Of a DNA stretch of 64,000 nucleotides, positions 25,021 to 37,661 are shown piece by piece; positions within the stretch are counted from its first letter, which is position 1; each line of letters opens with the position of its first letter. This stretch comes from Nilaparvata lugens (taxonomy: Eukaryota; Arthropoda; Insecta; Hemiptera; Delphacidae): the NCBI RefSeq assembly GCF_014356525.2, contig NC_052505.1, positions 8,186,171 to 8,250,170 on the forward strand. The letters are read 5' to 3'. The translations under genes were made by a program, and so were the position numbers. The notes under the pieces are model-generated. The model was not told where the DNA came from, did not search any database, and saw nothing but the letters and a program-made list of their open reading frames with translations.

Positions 25021-25839
25021 ATCAAAACAAACAATGCTTTCTATTGTATTCCATAATCATCTTCATCTTAGGATTGGATTTCTCCGAACCTTGTTTATTA
25101 TTGCATAGACTCCTTTTACAACAAATAGTTAGCATTATTAGAGTGGGGGAGGTGGAATCGTTATCAACATCTTGCATGATGAAATTGATGATGACTCTGC
25201 TAACTTTTGCAACCTCGAACATCATTATTTTATAAAATAACATTAGAGGCTAATTGAAAATACAGATATGTCTAACTTTCAAGCAGCGAAATTGTTGTCT
25301 TCTATACTATTGTTCCTTTCAATCTTGGAATGTTATTCAACACTTCATAGCCTCGATTGTTTGAATATCAAATGTTTTTCAATATAGATTATTAAAAATT
25401 GGATGGATCTTGAATAGAAACTGAGATAGAGCACTGAGGGTTCCTCACCTCATTGTTTCAAAGCTCTACAATGGAATTCAAGTGTTCATGGAATTCATAC
25501 TTGCTCGCCTACAGGAGAAACATATTTTTTTGAAAATATGATTTATCATTCGATTTGAATGTACTACAAATGTGAATGAGACGAGTGGAATACATTTCCA
25601 ATAGAGAGATTTGTTGGCCGTTTTCATTTAGTGGTTCGAAGAAGAAACCAGAAATGCTTCCAATACCAAGGATAACATTCTTATAATCAATGAGATACTC
25701 TGTCCAAATTGGCATGAGCTCTGAAGGATTGGGCCGACCATCCTTCTACTCACACACACACACAAGCGCAGTCTCCTTTTGTGTGCCTGAGTGAAGGGAC
25801 GATCTGTTTATCTGTATACTAGGTAGTATATATAGTATA

Positions 25840-25925
25840 TCAATGGCGCAGGTGGGTCGGGCGTGCGTGATTGCGCGTGGGGGAGCGAGGGTCGGCTTAA
25901 TCTTTCAGCGCTCATCGCAGTCTGG
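25840..25925. other. Short GC-rich block
   Basis: Contains GGGTCGGGCGTGCGTGATTG and a similar G-rich continuation. No coding frame. It lies about 90 bp after a short (CA)n tract at 25749-25764. Confidence 0.25.
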
Positions 25926-26469
25926 ACAGAGTATAGTTAGTTCAGAAATAATTGAATCAAACAATTGTAGTTAATTTGAATTTCAAAAGTGTCAGAGAAT
26001 TGATCAATACCATGACCTAAAATACTAGGAAATATTTTATTTTACTGGAAAATCAAATAATATTTGAAAAAACATGATCAAATGCTTTTTTTCAAACCGG
26101 TGACAAATACGAGAAAAATGAAGCCCTTGTGAATGCTTTTACAATCGGCTTCTTTTAATCAGTATCAATGACAGCGAAGTAACTTTATTGATATCATTCT
26201 ATTCAAAATATTATCAGATGGGATTGGTCCTTGATTCTAAAAGAAGCTTGATTTTCATTCCTACAGAAAGTTCCCTTTCCAACAGATAATTTGTGAGCGT
26301 GATGTTCCTGACCATATAGAGAATGGGAAGTTTATCATGAATAGTTCATCATATGCTCGTATAATGATGATGATGAAAGTCTAAAGAGTAGAAGATGCAC
26401 ATCTCTACTCCAATAAACTGTCTCCGACTTGATGGTGGTCAAACACGGACTTTTTCGAGTAATGATAAT

Positions 26470-26930
26470 AACGGAGAGAAAATGAGTTGCTATTCCTCGA
26501 CGAGGCGACTTGATTGCTCTCACCACGTTGGAAGCAGAGCAAACTGATGCTGATGCATATGGAGCCGAGGCGGTAACAAATGTGCTGTCGGTGTTTCTCC
26601 CTCTATTCGTCTGGTGATACTTGGCTTGTCGGATTCGTCTCCAGCCGGTTTCTTATCAGACCTCATATAAGCTGCTTGGCCTTATACAAGCTCTATTGTC
26701 ATGCGTTGCAAATGAAATAGTAGGGCTCTGTAAAAGCCCATCGCCTACACTTCACAGCCATGTCACAGTCTTCATCTCCTCGCGGCATTCTCTCTCGCCG
26801 ACATTTCCTTTTCTTGATCCCTACCGACCTCAACAACGCGGTCTGAATTTATTCACCGAGATAGAGATTGCCACGACGACTTACAAACCTGAGAAACTGC
26901 ACTGCCAACGTCTTATCAAGTCTTTCTTTG
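26470..26930. other. GC-richer block, possible regulatory DNA
   Basis: Moderately GC-rich, with a 107-codon frame at 26621-26944 (+) that starts MACRIRLQPVSYQ and has no recognised domain. The start has no special context. Confidence 0.22.
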
Positions 26931-27530
26931 TCACGAGAGAATGAAACCACTATCAGTGCTGTCTTCTTCTGCTTCTCCTTAGTCAATCTCCTTTTGTTTC
27001 ATGTTGATGAAATTCTCAGGAGTGTTCTGCTCAACAAAAGTAGATACTATTTATCACTTCTTGGAATACCAACAAGAGACAGTCAATTGTAATTGTCTTG
27101 ATTCAATACAAATTATTTAACTATTACTTTGTGGTTTGTTGATATTTTGAACTACTCATATTACTGGTAAATCCAGTGTTAATGATTAAACCTCACCGTC
27201 ATCACTGTAGAGACACCGTACACATTGGATATCAACATTACAATTTTTTACAGGATTTTTTTGAAATTCTGAAGGTTATTAATTTTCTTAAAAATTTTAT
27301 TCAACATTATAAGCATCAGAAGACAGTCATAATAGACCCATTTGAATATACAGTACTACATGATGAAGCATACGTAGTGTTGAATTTTACAGATTGAAAT
27401 AAGTATTTTGTGGCCTTCATGGTCTCATTATGAGTGACAATACATTCGTGAAATGATAACTGTGAGTTAAATTTAATGAGAAGTGAGATTCAGTAATAAT
27501 ATGCTGATATTTTTCAAGGGAGCTGATTAA

Positions 27531-28486
27531 ACCTTCTAGTCGTGACCCTATTTGTTTCTGACGTTAGTCGTGACCCTGGGTTCCAGGGACCCGCTTCTTT
27601 CATATTGAATATTTCAATATATTTTAAGATGTAATGTTATTCTCTGATTCTAATATGTCCAAGGGTTATTGATAAACGCATTGAGCACTCATGTAAAGCA
27701 GAAATTTTATTTATTATAATTATAAAAATAAATTTGTGAAACCTTGCATTTTTGGGGTAGTGAAAAGAAACGTTTGGTTACTATTTTATGTAAAGTTAAC
27801 AAACAATTATAGTGATGAATACTATGATGGATCTTACATGCATCACTACTAGAAAGATAGGGAAAAAATTGGAAGGTCATAGTTCACTCTTAGGGTAGTT
27901 TTTACCCTACCCTCAATTTCATGTTGCACAATCTTCGCAAGACTCATGAAATTATAGTGATGAATATTATTATAAATCCTAAAACCTACATGGAAAAGTA
28001 CTAGAAATATTGAAAATATATAAGGTCTCATAAAATTCACTTTTAGGGGAGGTTGAGTATTCCGGGGATCACCTTGGTTCCACTATCATCCCACTCAGTC
28101 TCAGTATTCTTATCTTGAACTATGAATTTATTTTTAGTCTCACTAATGTCATTGAAATAGAGATCTAGAAGTCAATTTGTACATTCTTTGAAGTCTCTGT
28201 TCAAAATGTACATATTGACTGCTTGAATCCAATCACTATTGCATGAAAATGTGCATTTGAAAAGAACGAAAAAACTTACGTTAGTAGTGACCCTTGGGTC
28301 CCTGGGACCCAGAAACGTCATTTCACGAAAAAAAAGTCACAGAGCACTAACACTCTACATCAAGTTTAAGTGTCTACTGACATGAATATACATGGGTGAC
28401 AATAGACAGTAAAGCAAACGGAACCAAAATTATAACTAAAACAAAAATTACCCGGGTCCCTGGGACCCGGGGTCACGACTGGAAGG
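27531..28486. mobile_element. piggyBac-like non-autonomous element flanked by TTAA
   Basis: The left end ACCTTCTAGTCGTGACCC is inverted at the right end (GGGTCACGACTGGAAGG), and TTAA lies directly outside both (27527-27530 and 28487-28490). TTAA target sites are the hallmark of piggyBac elements. Subterminal copies of a TGACCC-GGGTCCC-GGGACCC block occur at about 27571-27593, 28287-28312 and 28451-28475. The interior has two diverged direct repeats beginning TATAGTGATGAATA (about 27809 and 27954). No transposase coding sequence was recognised, so the element would have depended on a helper. Confidence 0.8.
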
Positions 28487-28489
28487 TTA

Positions 28490-28970
28490 ATGAGGTAAAA
28501 ATTGAAATGATTTTAGCATATCTATTGAAGGATCAAAAAAAATATGTTCTACTCCAGTAAGATGCATTTGGTTATTAGTATGTGTGGAGAGGAGATTGAG
28601 TTGCGAATATACTAGAAACTATAAAACCAATCGTCATACTCTGTTCTTTAGATGTGGATGCTTTGAATTCAACGCAATTATTGGTAGAAAGTATGATATT
28701 ATTTGTCAGATGGGTACATTGATGTTTCCTAACAGATAAAAGAGTGCCTTGAGATCCTGGACAATTATGCCTCCATTAAAACTGTAAATTGAAGTTCATC
28801 ATAATATATTCTTATGAAGGCTACCAGCTCATTTGCTGAAAATGAGTAAATTCCATTTTAAGTGATTGATTGATCACTCAACTAGGCCGTGATTAATTAT
28901 AATAATCGAATGTAACTTGATATTGTTAGTGGAGCTCCATCTACCCTTTTGTTGATCTAATAAGTAAGTG
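28490..28970. other. No gene recognised
   Basis: AT-rich sequence, no structure seen. Confidence 0.4.
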
Positions 28971-29400
28971 ATGGGATAGACGCGCTCACTCGGACAGTCG
29001 TCCGAATTCCGTCAAGCGGAATAATAGATTCACTTGGAGCTCCTTAGACGAGCCTAGGAGAAGGCTAAGGGGGTGCGATCGCTCATTCACGTCCTAATGC
29101 TTTCTCTTAGAGCTGCTCGTTATCACTCACCCAACTCTTATCACAACTAGTCACAGTCACAACACTCACGCACACACATTGTCGAACATTTTGTGTTGCC
29201 CGCCTCCTCCCACCAGCGGGCACTCATCAGTCCGTCACAGCCAATTAGTTGGTCATCTACACTCGTCCTTCCAACGGCATCATCCATTACTCTCGCTCCC
29301 ACACCCATCACCCATCTATCTCTCCTCTTCCATCCCCTGAGCAGCTGAATACCACCCTCCTAATTGGTGTCGAAAGGCAAAAAAGAATCTGCCACCGCCT
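28970..29400. other. GC-rich block, possible regulatory DNA
   Basis: Begins with GACGCGCTCACTCGGACAG and continues into pyrimidine-rich sequence. No open frame of note. Possible promoter or enhancer; unproven. Confidence 0.25.
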
Positions 29401-29555
29401 GTCGTTACTAATATATATTTCAACATAACCGGGAACTCATTGCTTGGGATAGAAATCGTGATGTTGATCGAGCACCTCTGGAAACTCTGCTACCTCAAAA
29501 CAGATTGCTCTGGCTACTCAACTAGCTCCACAAAAAGTTCTTGAATGATGTGAGA

Positions 29556-29740
29556 GGAACCTAACATAGTTTTTTGGAAGCAATAGGAATATTTTGTTTC
29601 TTGGGGAGTGATCATATGAGCAATGAGATTTTATTGCTTCATTGAAGAGAAACCTAACATAGTTTCTTGGAAAAATAGAAATATTTTGTTCCATAAAGAG
29701 AGATCATATGAGCAATGAGATTTTCTTGTTCCAGGTAAGC
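29556..29740. repeat. Two-copy tandem duplication, unit about 93 bp
   Basis: CTAACATAGTTT begins at 29561 and at 29654. Each is followed by TTGGAA, AATATTTTGTT and GATCATATGAGCAATGAGAT. The copies differ at several positions. Confidence 0.88.
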
Positions 29741-30440
29741 TCAGGTACACTTCTCTAGTATTGAATAGTAAGTATATTTCGATATGTACGATATTGTCCG
29801 TCTTCCTTGAGAATTTTCTTAGCCAAGTTGGCCCTACGCTCTTGCAATCATAATCAGGAGTCGAACAGATCACTGTTGAATCTGCTACTTGAAATGCCCT
29901 GATTTATTCCTCATATTGCTATAACTTACGAAGTCTTGTATAGTTGACGATATCACTATGTAGGAGAAGTGGGTGATTTATGTTTGGACTGGAATCGATG
30001 CAGTTTTAGGTAGGCCTACTAACCCTGGCACTCAAAGGGTTAACACACAGTCTTCGCAAATTTTGTAAAAATTTTGATATACCTTTTTTTGCTTCAACGT
30101 CTTAGTTCCAGGAAAGGGCAGATGAATAACATTGTTTCACAAACAAAATAGAGAAGAGTAGAAATGAACTCGAATGGACTCTTCCACACAAATGTGCAGT
30201 GCAAATATTTGAATACGTACTTTATTTTCTGAACTCACACAGCCAATTGAAGATGTGACAAGTGCCATAGCATCAGTCTACTTCAACTCTCTACAGGAGT
30301 CGTGTTTCGAAATGAATCTTCTTCTCAATTTTAAATATTTTGCGAAACATGATCAATTGAATTCTGTTCCTTTGAGTGTTTCCCATGAATTCCTTTGCTA
30401 TTGCTAGAAATATTTTGTTTGCAATTGCTTCAAGTTGTTG
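29741..30440. other. No gene recognised
   Basis: AT-rich sequence, no structure seen. Confidence 0.4.
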
Positions 30441-30662
30441 AATTTGCGCTGATAGTTTCTAATGCATATTTGTATATTTCATTCATATTACTGTTATTAT
30501 TTGTTATACTTCTGGATGATTGCTAAGTTACTTATTTGACTTTATGTTATGTATCTCATATTTATATTTATATTTGTCTTGTTATTTTTGTTTATCTTGT
30601 TACTATTGTCTTCTTCTGAAATTGGTGTATACCGTTGAAAATGTAATAAATAAATAAATAAA
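30440..30662 (+). repeat. Probable 3' end of a decayed retroelement with (AATA)n tail
   Basis: A T-rich segment with repeated TTTATATTTATATTTG leads into GAAAATGTAATAAATAAATA. This looks like a LINE 3' untranslated region with polyadenylation signal and repeated tail. No coding sequence is left, so the family is unknown. Confidence 0.4.
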
Positions 30663-31600
30663 TTACAATTCAATTGTGTCGTTTGGTTCAATTCTGTTAC
30701 AGTTTTCATCACCATGATGAAATTTCCTAATCAGTTTTTTCCTATGATTGCATCATATTATCGAAGAAATTTATGTTATAAAAACAGCTTTCATCAGACT
30801 TCGCTCATTTGTTTGATTCCTTCGACAATAAGCGGATTTGCAAGTGAATACCGCACATCAAAAGGATATCAGTTAGCAATAGATTGTGAATGAAAACTTC
30901 TCAAAGCCATTCAGAAAGTTGGGTAATCTCTCGAGGATAATAGATCGGAGCAGTGTTAGAATCTATCGATTGAACTAATAATAACGAGCCGATAATAACT
31001 GGGTAAATTGCCTGTGAAGCTTATCAATGGACTTCATCTATATAAAGATGATTTAGTTTGGCTCTAATGTACTTTGCCGAATTTATGTGCCAATTCCGCA
31101 ATAAGAATTCTCCATGGCTGGTAAACAAGGGGAATTGTAGCTTGAGTTATTGATGAGTGCGGTTCAGCGTTGGGACGACTTGGACCCCACGCCAAGATTG
31201 CTTCTGTAACGTACAATCGAATGGACGCTTTTTCTTCTCCGCCATTCCTCTGTAATTGTCAGTCTATAACATTCCTCCACTCAGATTATTTGTTCACATG
31301 TCGAGAATTGTCGGTCGATTTTCCTGATAGCTTTCAGGAATTGGTCGTTCGGAATCATCATGATCAATAATAGGAACCAAGTTCAGTCAGTGATTGATGT
31401 AATTAGGAACCATTGTTCATTTATATTGATAAGTTGATGTATTGAGAGTGAGAGCAGTGTTCATTTCTGTGGAATACATGAACCATTCTCACTGAATTGC
31501 TCTGTGAAATGAAATAATAAATGAAAATGAATTAATTGAATGGTATGGTCATTACAAATTGTTAGCATAGCCTATCTCTATTTGATGAAATAAAAACACA
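30663..31600. other. No gene recognised
   Basis: A short unremarkable frame (31170-31370 plus) is the only open stretch. No structure seen. Confidence 0.4.
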
Positions 31601-31631
31601 TAGATGTTGTCAGTTTTCTACACTTTAATTT

Positions 31632-31680
31632 GGTACACGACCATGGTTTCGTGACCACACAGGTCACATTTTCAAGCTGA
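31632..31680 (-). ncRNA. Hammerhead-like motif with perfect stem II (PLE-type relic)
   Basis: On the minus strand, TTGAAAAT is followed by GTGACC-tgtgt-GGTCAC, a perfect six-pair hairpin. Then come GAAA, a self-complementary CCATGG and GTCGTG. The order hairpin, GAAA, short stem, GTC matches the hammerhead layout, while the CTGATGA box is degenerate. The same pattern occurs in the 3' region of the PLE at 5.0 kb. No coding PLE remains nearby. Confidence 0.4.
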
Positions 31681-31689
31681 CTGAAAATA

Positions 31690-33600
31690 TCTCTATTTAA
31701 AGCTATCTCTATTTATTCATTTCAGCAAAAATAGTATAGAACGTACAGATCAGCCTACATACTTATCCAGCTCGTAATGAATAATTTATAATCAAGTCAG
31801 TGCTGAATCAATATGTATTTTCCATTGAAATTCCCATCTACTGGTCTTTTAATCAGTTCAACCAAAATGATTGGATTGAAATTGGAATAATTGAATTGTT
31901 CACTGGAGCATCAAATAATACTTATTGATAATCCTTTCTGTTATGAATTTCAGCCTGATAACTTCACTATTAAGAACTTCATTACATTGAGTAAGATCAC
32001 ATTGCAATTAAGATTACATTGTCCAACCAATAGGTTTTTTGCTTTTTTGAGGGATGCCCTGAAGATAAGAAATAATATGGTGTTGGAGTTTAATTATTGA
32101 AGTTTTAATTGGGTTTGATTATTTATTATTGAGTTTATTGTTTCATGAATGTTGGCATTATTGTTTTTGTTAACAGTATATATGCATTTATTTTTAGTGT
32201 ATATTTTTCTCTTAATTATTTAAAATTTTTCACAAAAATATACTGATAACCGACTCTTGGCAGACAACCTTCTCGGTTGTGCCAAAATTGAATGGCTTAG
32301 TTTGTTTTCTTATTTTCTTGAATAATTACCCATATGAAAATTTTTTTATGAGTTTTTCTTTTGTTTTTATTATTAGCTTTGTTGAATAAAGGCCTTTTTT
32401 ATTCATTTTTATACATTGTCCAACTCTACTGAACATTTCACAAGTGACAGTTGAATATGGCATTCCTATTTTGGTATATGGATGATGACCAACATTAAAG
32501 CACAAGCTTCTGCTTGTGTAATGGAGGAATGCTGATAGGATCGAGTTACCTAGTATTTCAGTTTGGTTTCTAACCATCGTGAGATAAAAATAAAGCGGAA
32601 ATTCCAAAAGCAGTCCTGAAAACGTCATCAGCACACAGCAACCAGCTTAACCAAGCGTACAAATATCCAAAATAATTTACTGTGGAATTGAAAAAGATAT
32701 TTTTAAAAAAAATCAATAGGAATGAAAATGCAGAAAAACAATGGGAATTCAAGAAGAGATTGATCAATTTCGTTGTGAATCTTTAATGATTGGTATTTAT
32801 TTTATCATTGATATAACCGGATTGACTGTTTAGCCTTTCTGGTTTATGCGTTTTTTCATTCTCTCTTCTGAGAATTTCTGGAATCCCTGCCACTGCGGTC
32901 TTCAATAGAATATTGTTTTTTCTTCTCTATTTATTCTTTTAATCAATCAATGTATTAAGTATACTTATTCCTACATACATATTTCTACATACTCATTCTT
33001 AAATATACATCAGCACAATATAATATTATCTATTTTATAATCAGAATATTAATAATACATCCATAATATAAGTGTATTCTCTATTATTTACTTCTATGAG
33101 CAGATTAAGCTTAATATGTATAAAGTGGAACTCCCCCCCCCCCTACACACAGATGGATAGTCTAGTAGGGGGATTCCAAAATATGTTGTATATTGTATTT
33201 CTCATTCGTGTATTATGTTTTTCGGAAATAAACTGAAATGAATTGAATAAAAGAATATTCCAATTATATTGGTCAATTTGTGATTTTCCATAGAACAATA
33301 TTATAATTTGATCATCTTTTGAATTTGAAATTTAAAATTATAACACTAGAAAGATTGGATAATAATTCATATTATTGGAATGAGTACTGACTGAATTTGT
33401 ATTATTTTATCCTCACCAACGGTTGGCAGATGCTCCACCATAAACAGTCCAGTACTGAACAGTGAAGCATTGCACAGAACGTAATAATCGGAGCATCTCA
33501 CAGCCGGTCCAACGACTATTGATATTAGAATACGGGTACGTTCAAGTTACATAAATGGATGGGATGAGTCGAAAGAGGATGCCAGCCATCAAGCAGAGAA
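31690..33600. other. AT-rich sequence, no gene recognised
   Basis: Chance frames only. A run of eleven C lies at 33133-33143. At about 33210-33250 GGAAATAAACTGAAATGAAT resembles a LINE or SINE tail, but nothing supports a call. Confidence 0.4.
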
Positions 33601-33910
33601 AGCAGATTGGGCTCGTGCTCAGTATCCAAAGTTCGTGACCCGAACCTTTGCTTCAGCTCAAATTGGACGCTGTTGTACGTCCAAGCGTCGCTGATTCGAC
33701 GGAGAGTGTTCGCTCGCGTTTAAGCCGGGCTTAACTCGTCCCCACGGACTGTCGGGACGCGGGACGTGGGACCCGGCAGCAGCAAGCGGCACGGCATTAT
33801 CGACGCTAATATTCTTGAAGTCTCGGCTCGGCGTCTGCCCGCTTTGTCCGACATCCGACAAACAGTAATTTAATCTGGTGGCTACTCGCATTTCTGGGCC
33901 TTGTTATTAC
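33600..33910. other. GC-rich block, possible regulatory DNA
   Basis: High CpG content around 33690-33850 (for example GTCGGGACGCGGGACGTGGG). A 77-codon minus-strand frame (33891-33658) crosses it without a recognisable domain. Confidence 0.28.
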
Positions 33911-34189
33911 CATTTGACACTGGCAAATCAGCTTCCTGTTGATCCACCCTTATAAGTCAAATCATCCATAGAAGCCGTGGAGGAGGAAACGGAACTGATT
34001 ATCGTTTACTAATCACTTCTCCAAGTTCATGTTAAAGTTTCAAATTCGGTTACCATGACATAACTGTAATATGAACAATTCACTGTTATGCATTTATTTT
34101 TTTGTGAGGATGATGATTGCATAATCTCTTGTACCTTGCATAGTTGATGAAGAAGGATGATGATGAGAGATTGATTTTATTGATTAACA

Positions 34190-34512
34190 AAATGTGCAAA
34201 ATATTTCATTCTTGATCTGTAGTCAAACCATTCCATGCCCCAATACTCATATACATAAAATACTAGTGGATTAGGATGAAGCTTGACACAAATATTGCAA
34301 AATGTTGCATGATATTTCATTCTTGATCTGTAGTCAAACCATTCCATGCCCCAATACTCATATACATAAAATACTAGTGGATTAGGATAAAGCTTGACAC
34401 AAATATTGCAAAATGTTGCAAAATATTTCATTCTTGATCTGTAGTCAAACCATTCCATGCCCCAATACTCATATACATAAAATACTAGTGGATTAAGATA
34501 AAGCTTGACACA
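34190..34512 (-). repeat. 111-bp tandem repeat, about 2.9 units, open in one minus frame
   Basis: The word ATATTTCATTCTTGATCTG begins at 34201, 34312 and 34423, so the period is exactly 111 bp. Because 111 is a multiple of three, the minus strand reads a 112-codon frame (34515-34177) with a 37-residue repeat containing NPLVFYVYEYWGMEWFDYRS. Units differ at only a few positions. I do not recognise the peptide as a known domain. It is most likely a non-coding satellite-like repeat whose length keeps a chance frame open. Confidence 0.9.
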
Positions 34513-34519
34513 CACAAGC

Positions 34520-36070
34520 TATAGCCACATAGCAGAACAAGCTTTGAGATACAGGCTTATCCAGTAAAAGGTGAAAAGAGTATGCCACGTTTTCCTACAT
34601 TGCATTGATCGATTATGGTTTTGGTGGATTTCAAGAACCACCTCATTTGAAGTCTTCACTGTCTGTTAGCGGAGTTGCTTCCATGCAGTCACTATTTGAA
34701 CGGGACATTCTAAAACATTACGCCCATTTCATATTTGCGATAGGCTAAGATTTTATCTGAACATAAAACCATTCCACGTATTCAAGTTCTATTCAGATTC
34801 AATCTAGTGAGTTTGTATGATTTGGGTTGTATGATTGTGTAAATTTGGTGCTTGCATGTCTCTTTTTCTCAGAAAAATGCTGTTGTGGTGAAAATGATTA
34901 ATGTCGTTCCAGAGGCTGCCTCGATTGATACTCATATAATTAGTATAGTTTATTCTTCTTTTGGAGTACTTCTGGCTTGTACTCATTACTCCATATTCTC
35001 TTAACAATCTGATTCATTGAATAGCGAAGTAGCTTATAACCTTACGTTTCATAACCTTGAAAAACTACTTTATGTGCAAGAAACTTGTTTGTCTCAATTT
35101 CACAATCTCATACAATAGAGACAGTATCCAACCAGAGAGGTTGGTCACTTGAGAAAGGCTAGTCTCAGTTTTGTCAGTTTGAGTACAGTGATTGGGGACA
35201 TTTTCATCGATCCACAAGAGATATATTATGAATATTCAAGATAATACACTATTCACATAGTAAATATGATTGGATGATTCAGTGATGAGGGAGGAACTTC
35301 CAAGAAACTGATAATGGATTTAACCTATTCATTCATCTATATTGGATTCGTCCTTGCAAAGAGGTCATAACATTGGCCTATTTTCTTCAACTCCTATGCT
35401 TGTGTAGGAAGAAACAGCATCACGACGAGTAACAGAGAATTCAGTCGATGTGCACTCGCTCTGCATACGAATGCAGTAAAAGATTGAACGATAAAATGCA
35501 GTCTGACTGTATATATTCACCATAAAGATAAGAGTGATTCTCTTTCAGCAGAGGAATTTTTCTCCCAGTCAGATCCTACAGCAGGACAAGCAATTGGAGC
35601 AAGCAAGTGAAACGAGCGTAATGCTGGTGCTCAACTTGAACGATTGGAGTGATTGGGTGCAAGTCCAAACGTAATTGAGCCCAGGCGGACACAATCAACT
35701 CAACCTTTTCCATTTGAAAAGCTTTTGAGGAACAAGAGAGTTGGAATGCTTTGAACGAGTACTGTAGCCCTCATTTATCTTTCTTTTAGCTATCCTCTGT
35801 TCCCAACGCAACTACAATAGCTTTGTTTTAGGAGACTCTTGATGGAATTGGATTAATCAGAACAAGAAGATATTGATAAAAGTTGGAATAATTGGCTATT
35901 TCGCAAAAGTCTGCTGTTGTTCAGTGCACTGTAGAGTACTCAGCTACGAGTGGAGTTGATGTTTTCTCAAAAAATAATTGATAACCTGTTTGTTTGTAGA
36001 GAACGCTTCGGAAGATCCATGAACTACAATCTTGGAAGGATCTTATCTGTCTTTGATTCGCTGATGGAGT
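34520..36070. other. No gene recognised
   Basis: Short frames without domains. No repeat structure seen. Confidence 0.4.
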
Positions 36071-36077
36071 TATTACT

Positions 36078-36310
36078 ATAGTCCGACAGATATTACTTTT
36101 TACACGGCTCTCTCGAAGACAGAGTGATCAGATGCTCTTCCCTCCACCAATCACTCCTACTGCATAATATCATTCTCTCTACTTTTGTCTCAGTATCCAA
36201 TTGTGCGCATCATGCTTTCTCCTCTTCACTATCCTGTCCATGTTACATAATGTGGAAGGAGAAACTGGTTTTCCCTCTTCTTCATAAAAGTAATATCTCT
36301 CGTACTTCAA
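36078..36310. repeat. Dispersed repeat, copy 1 (paired with 50808-51045)
   Basis: CTATAGTCCGACAG, CGAAGACAGAG, CAATTGTGCGCATCATGCT and TGTGGAAGGAGA occur here in the same order and spacing as in the later copy. No terminal repeats or coding sequence are visible. Confidence 0.75.
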
Positions 36311-36890
36311 TATCTACCAGTAGCAGGAACTTCATTTCTGAGAAAATGTGACTGAAAAAGCTTGATAATATTTCATTGAATATCTCTGATAAGCTATTTC
36401 CCCAATTACAAATGTTAAATTTTTGTTCCATGTCTATTGTTTGAGACTTTTTCTACTGGAATTATCAGTGATAGTGATTGTACCGAATAATGATATAAGT
36501 GTACCAGTGAGCTGCTCACCCAATGCATTCCAATTCTAACGTCTTATTCTGCTCTTCATAAGCCAGCGGGTCCAGATAAAGAATCTTATCCGGAACAAAA
36601 ACTTAGTACTAATCCACTCTTCCACTCAAATTGATGATAAGATCATCGAAGCCCTTCGAGGTTGTTGTCAAGTGTGTCTCCTTTCAACTAATGAAGCTTC
36701 CAAATTGGAATACATTGGAAATCATGCCCTATCCTATACGTCATGGGCACAGAATAGGTACAGAATGGAAACTGTCAATCAAACGCATATCCAACCAATG
36801 CTTTTAACATGGAGAAAATACTAGTCACGTCACGTGACCTTAGGAAGTTCCAATCTTTGTCTTCTGATTGTCTCGTGGCAGGAAACGAGA
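36310..36890. other. No gene recognised
   Basis: Contains a palindromic TCACGTCACGTGACC at about 36827, otherwise unremarkable. Confidence 0.4.
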
Positions 36891-36899
36891 TCAATTGAT

Positions 36900-37002
36900 C
36901 CGGATCATTATAGTTATCCGAACCCCCATCAATACTATAGTAAAGTCCACGTTATAATGTCAGTGGATAAATATAGGATAACATCGTTGCCGTTTGTCTG
37001 CC
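36900..37002. repeat. Left flank of the 1.1-kb repeat family
   Basis: TAATGTCAGTGGATAAATAT and neighbouring words resemble 44130-44200 (CAATGACAGTGGATAAAGAT). The repeat family therefore extends to the left of the duplicated 1.1-kb segment at this locus. At the second copy (40699) this flank is missing and LINE sequence lies there instead. Confidence 0.55.
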
Positions 37003-37127
37003 TTGATTAATTATATACATACATTGTCAAAAACAGTTCTGGCATCGTTGCGGAGCTAGAAAAGGATAGTACCAACTGCTTTGTCGAGTGATAGACAAGG
37101 ATAGCAACATCAAAGTTTATCAAATAC

Positions 37128-37330
37128 TTTTTGTGTAGTTGAGAAGTTGATAATGTGATAATTATTCATATTGAATGGAAAAGACTAAGAAATTGTCAAA
37201 AAACCTCTGATTTATTAATAAAACTTTTTAGTTTATCAGAGATTGACAACGGTGTAATAACCGAAACCGGTCTTTCTAATTATCAATAAATCAGTGTTTT
37301 TTTGACAACTTCTTAGTCTTTTTCATTCAA
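37128..37330. mobile_element. Fold-back element, short copy, 12-bp target duplication
   Basis: Inverted arms AAAGACTAAGAAATTGTCAA and their reverse complement surround a short loop. The element is bounded by TTTATCAAATAC (37116-37127) and TTTATCAAACAC (37331-37342). The diverged relative at 44.4 kb has only one such segment (TTCAAACAAATAC), which looks like the empty site. No coding sequence is present. Confidence 0.8.
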
Positions 37331-37661
37331 TTTATCAAACACTGTCATTATAACGTCGACCTCACTATATTACAAAGCGGCGATTCCCAACAAGATGGCG
37401 GATTTTTGAGCCAGGGTACTAGCCAGGTTTCTATACTGTATGTATACTATGTCATAGGTCTACACCAATAATATGGAATAGATAGAGAATAGGAATAACA
37501 ATTTATCTTCTATTGTGATATTGTTTGTTACTCATGCACGATCCTTATTGTAAGATACACTGGATCTGTACAAGACTATATCTAATTATAATTATTTGAC
37601 AAGGTTTTTGAAGGATGTGTGAAACCGAGTATTTTGGAGAAGAACGAATACAGTTTCTCTG

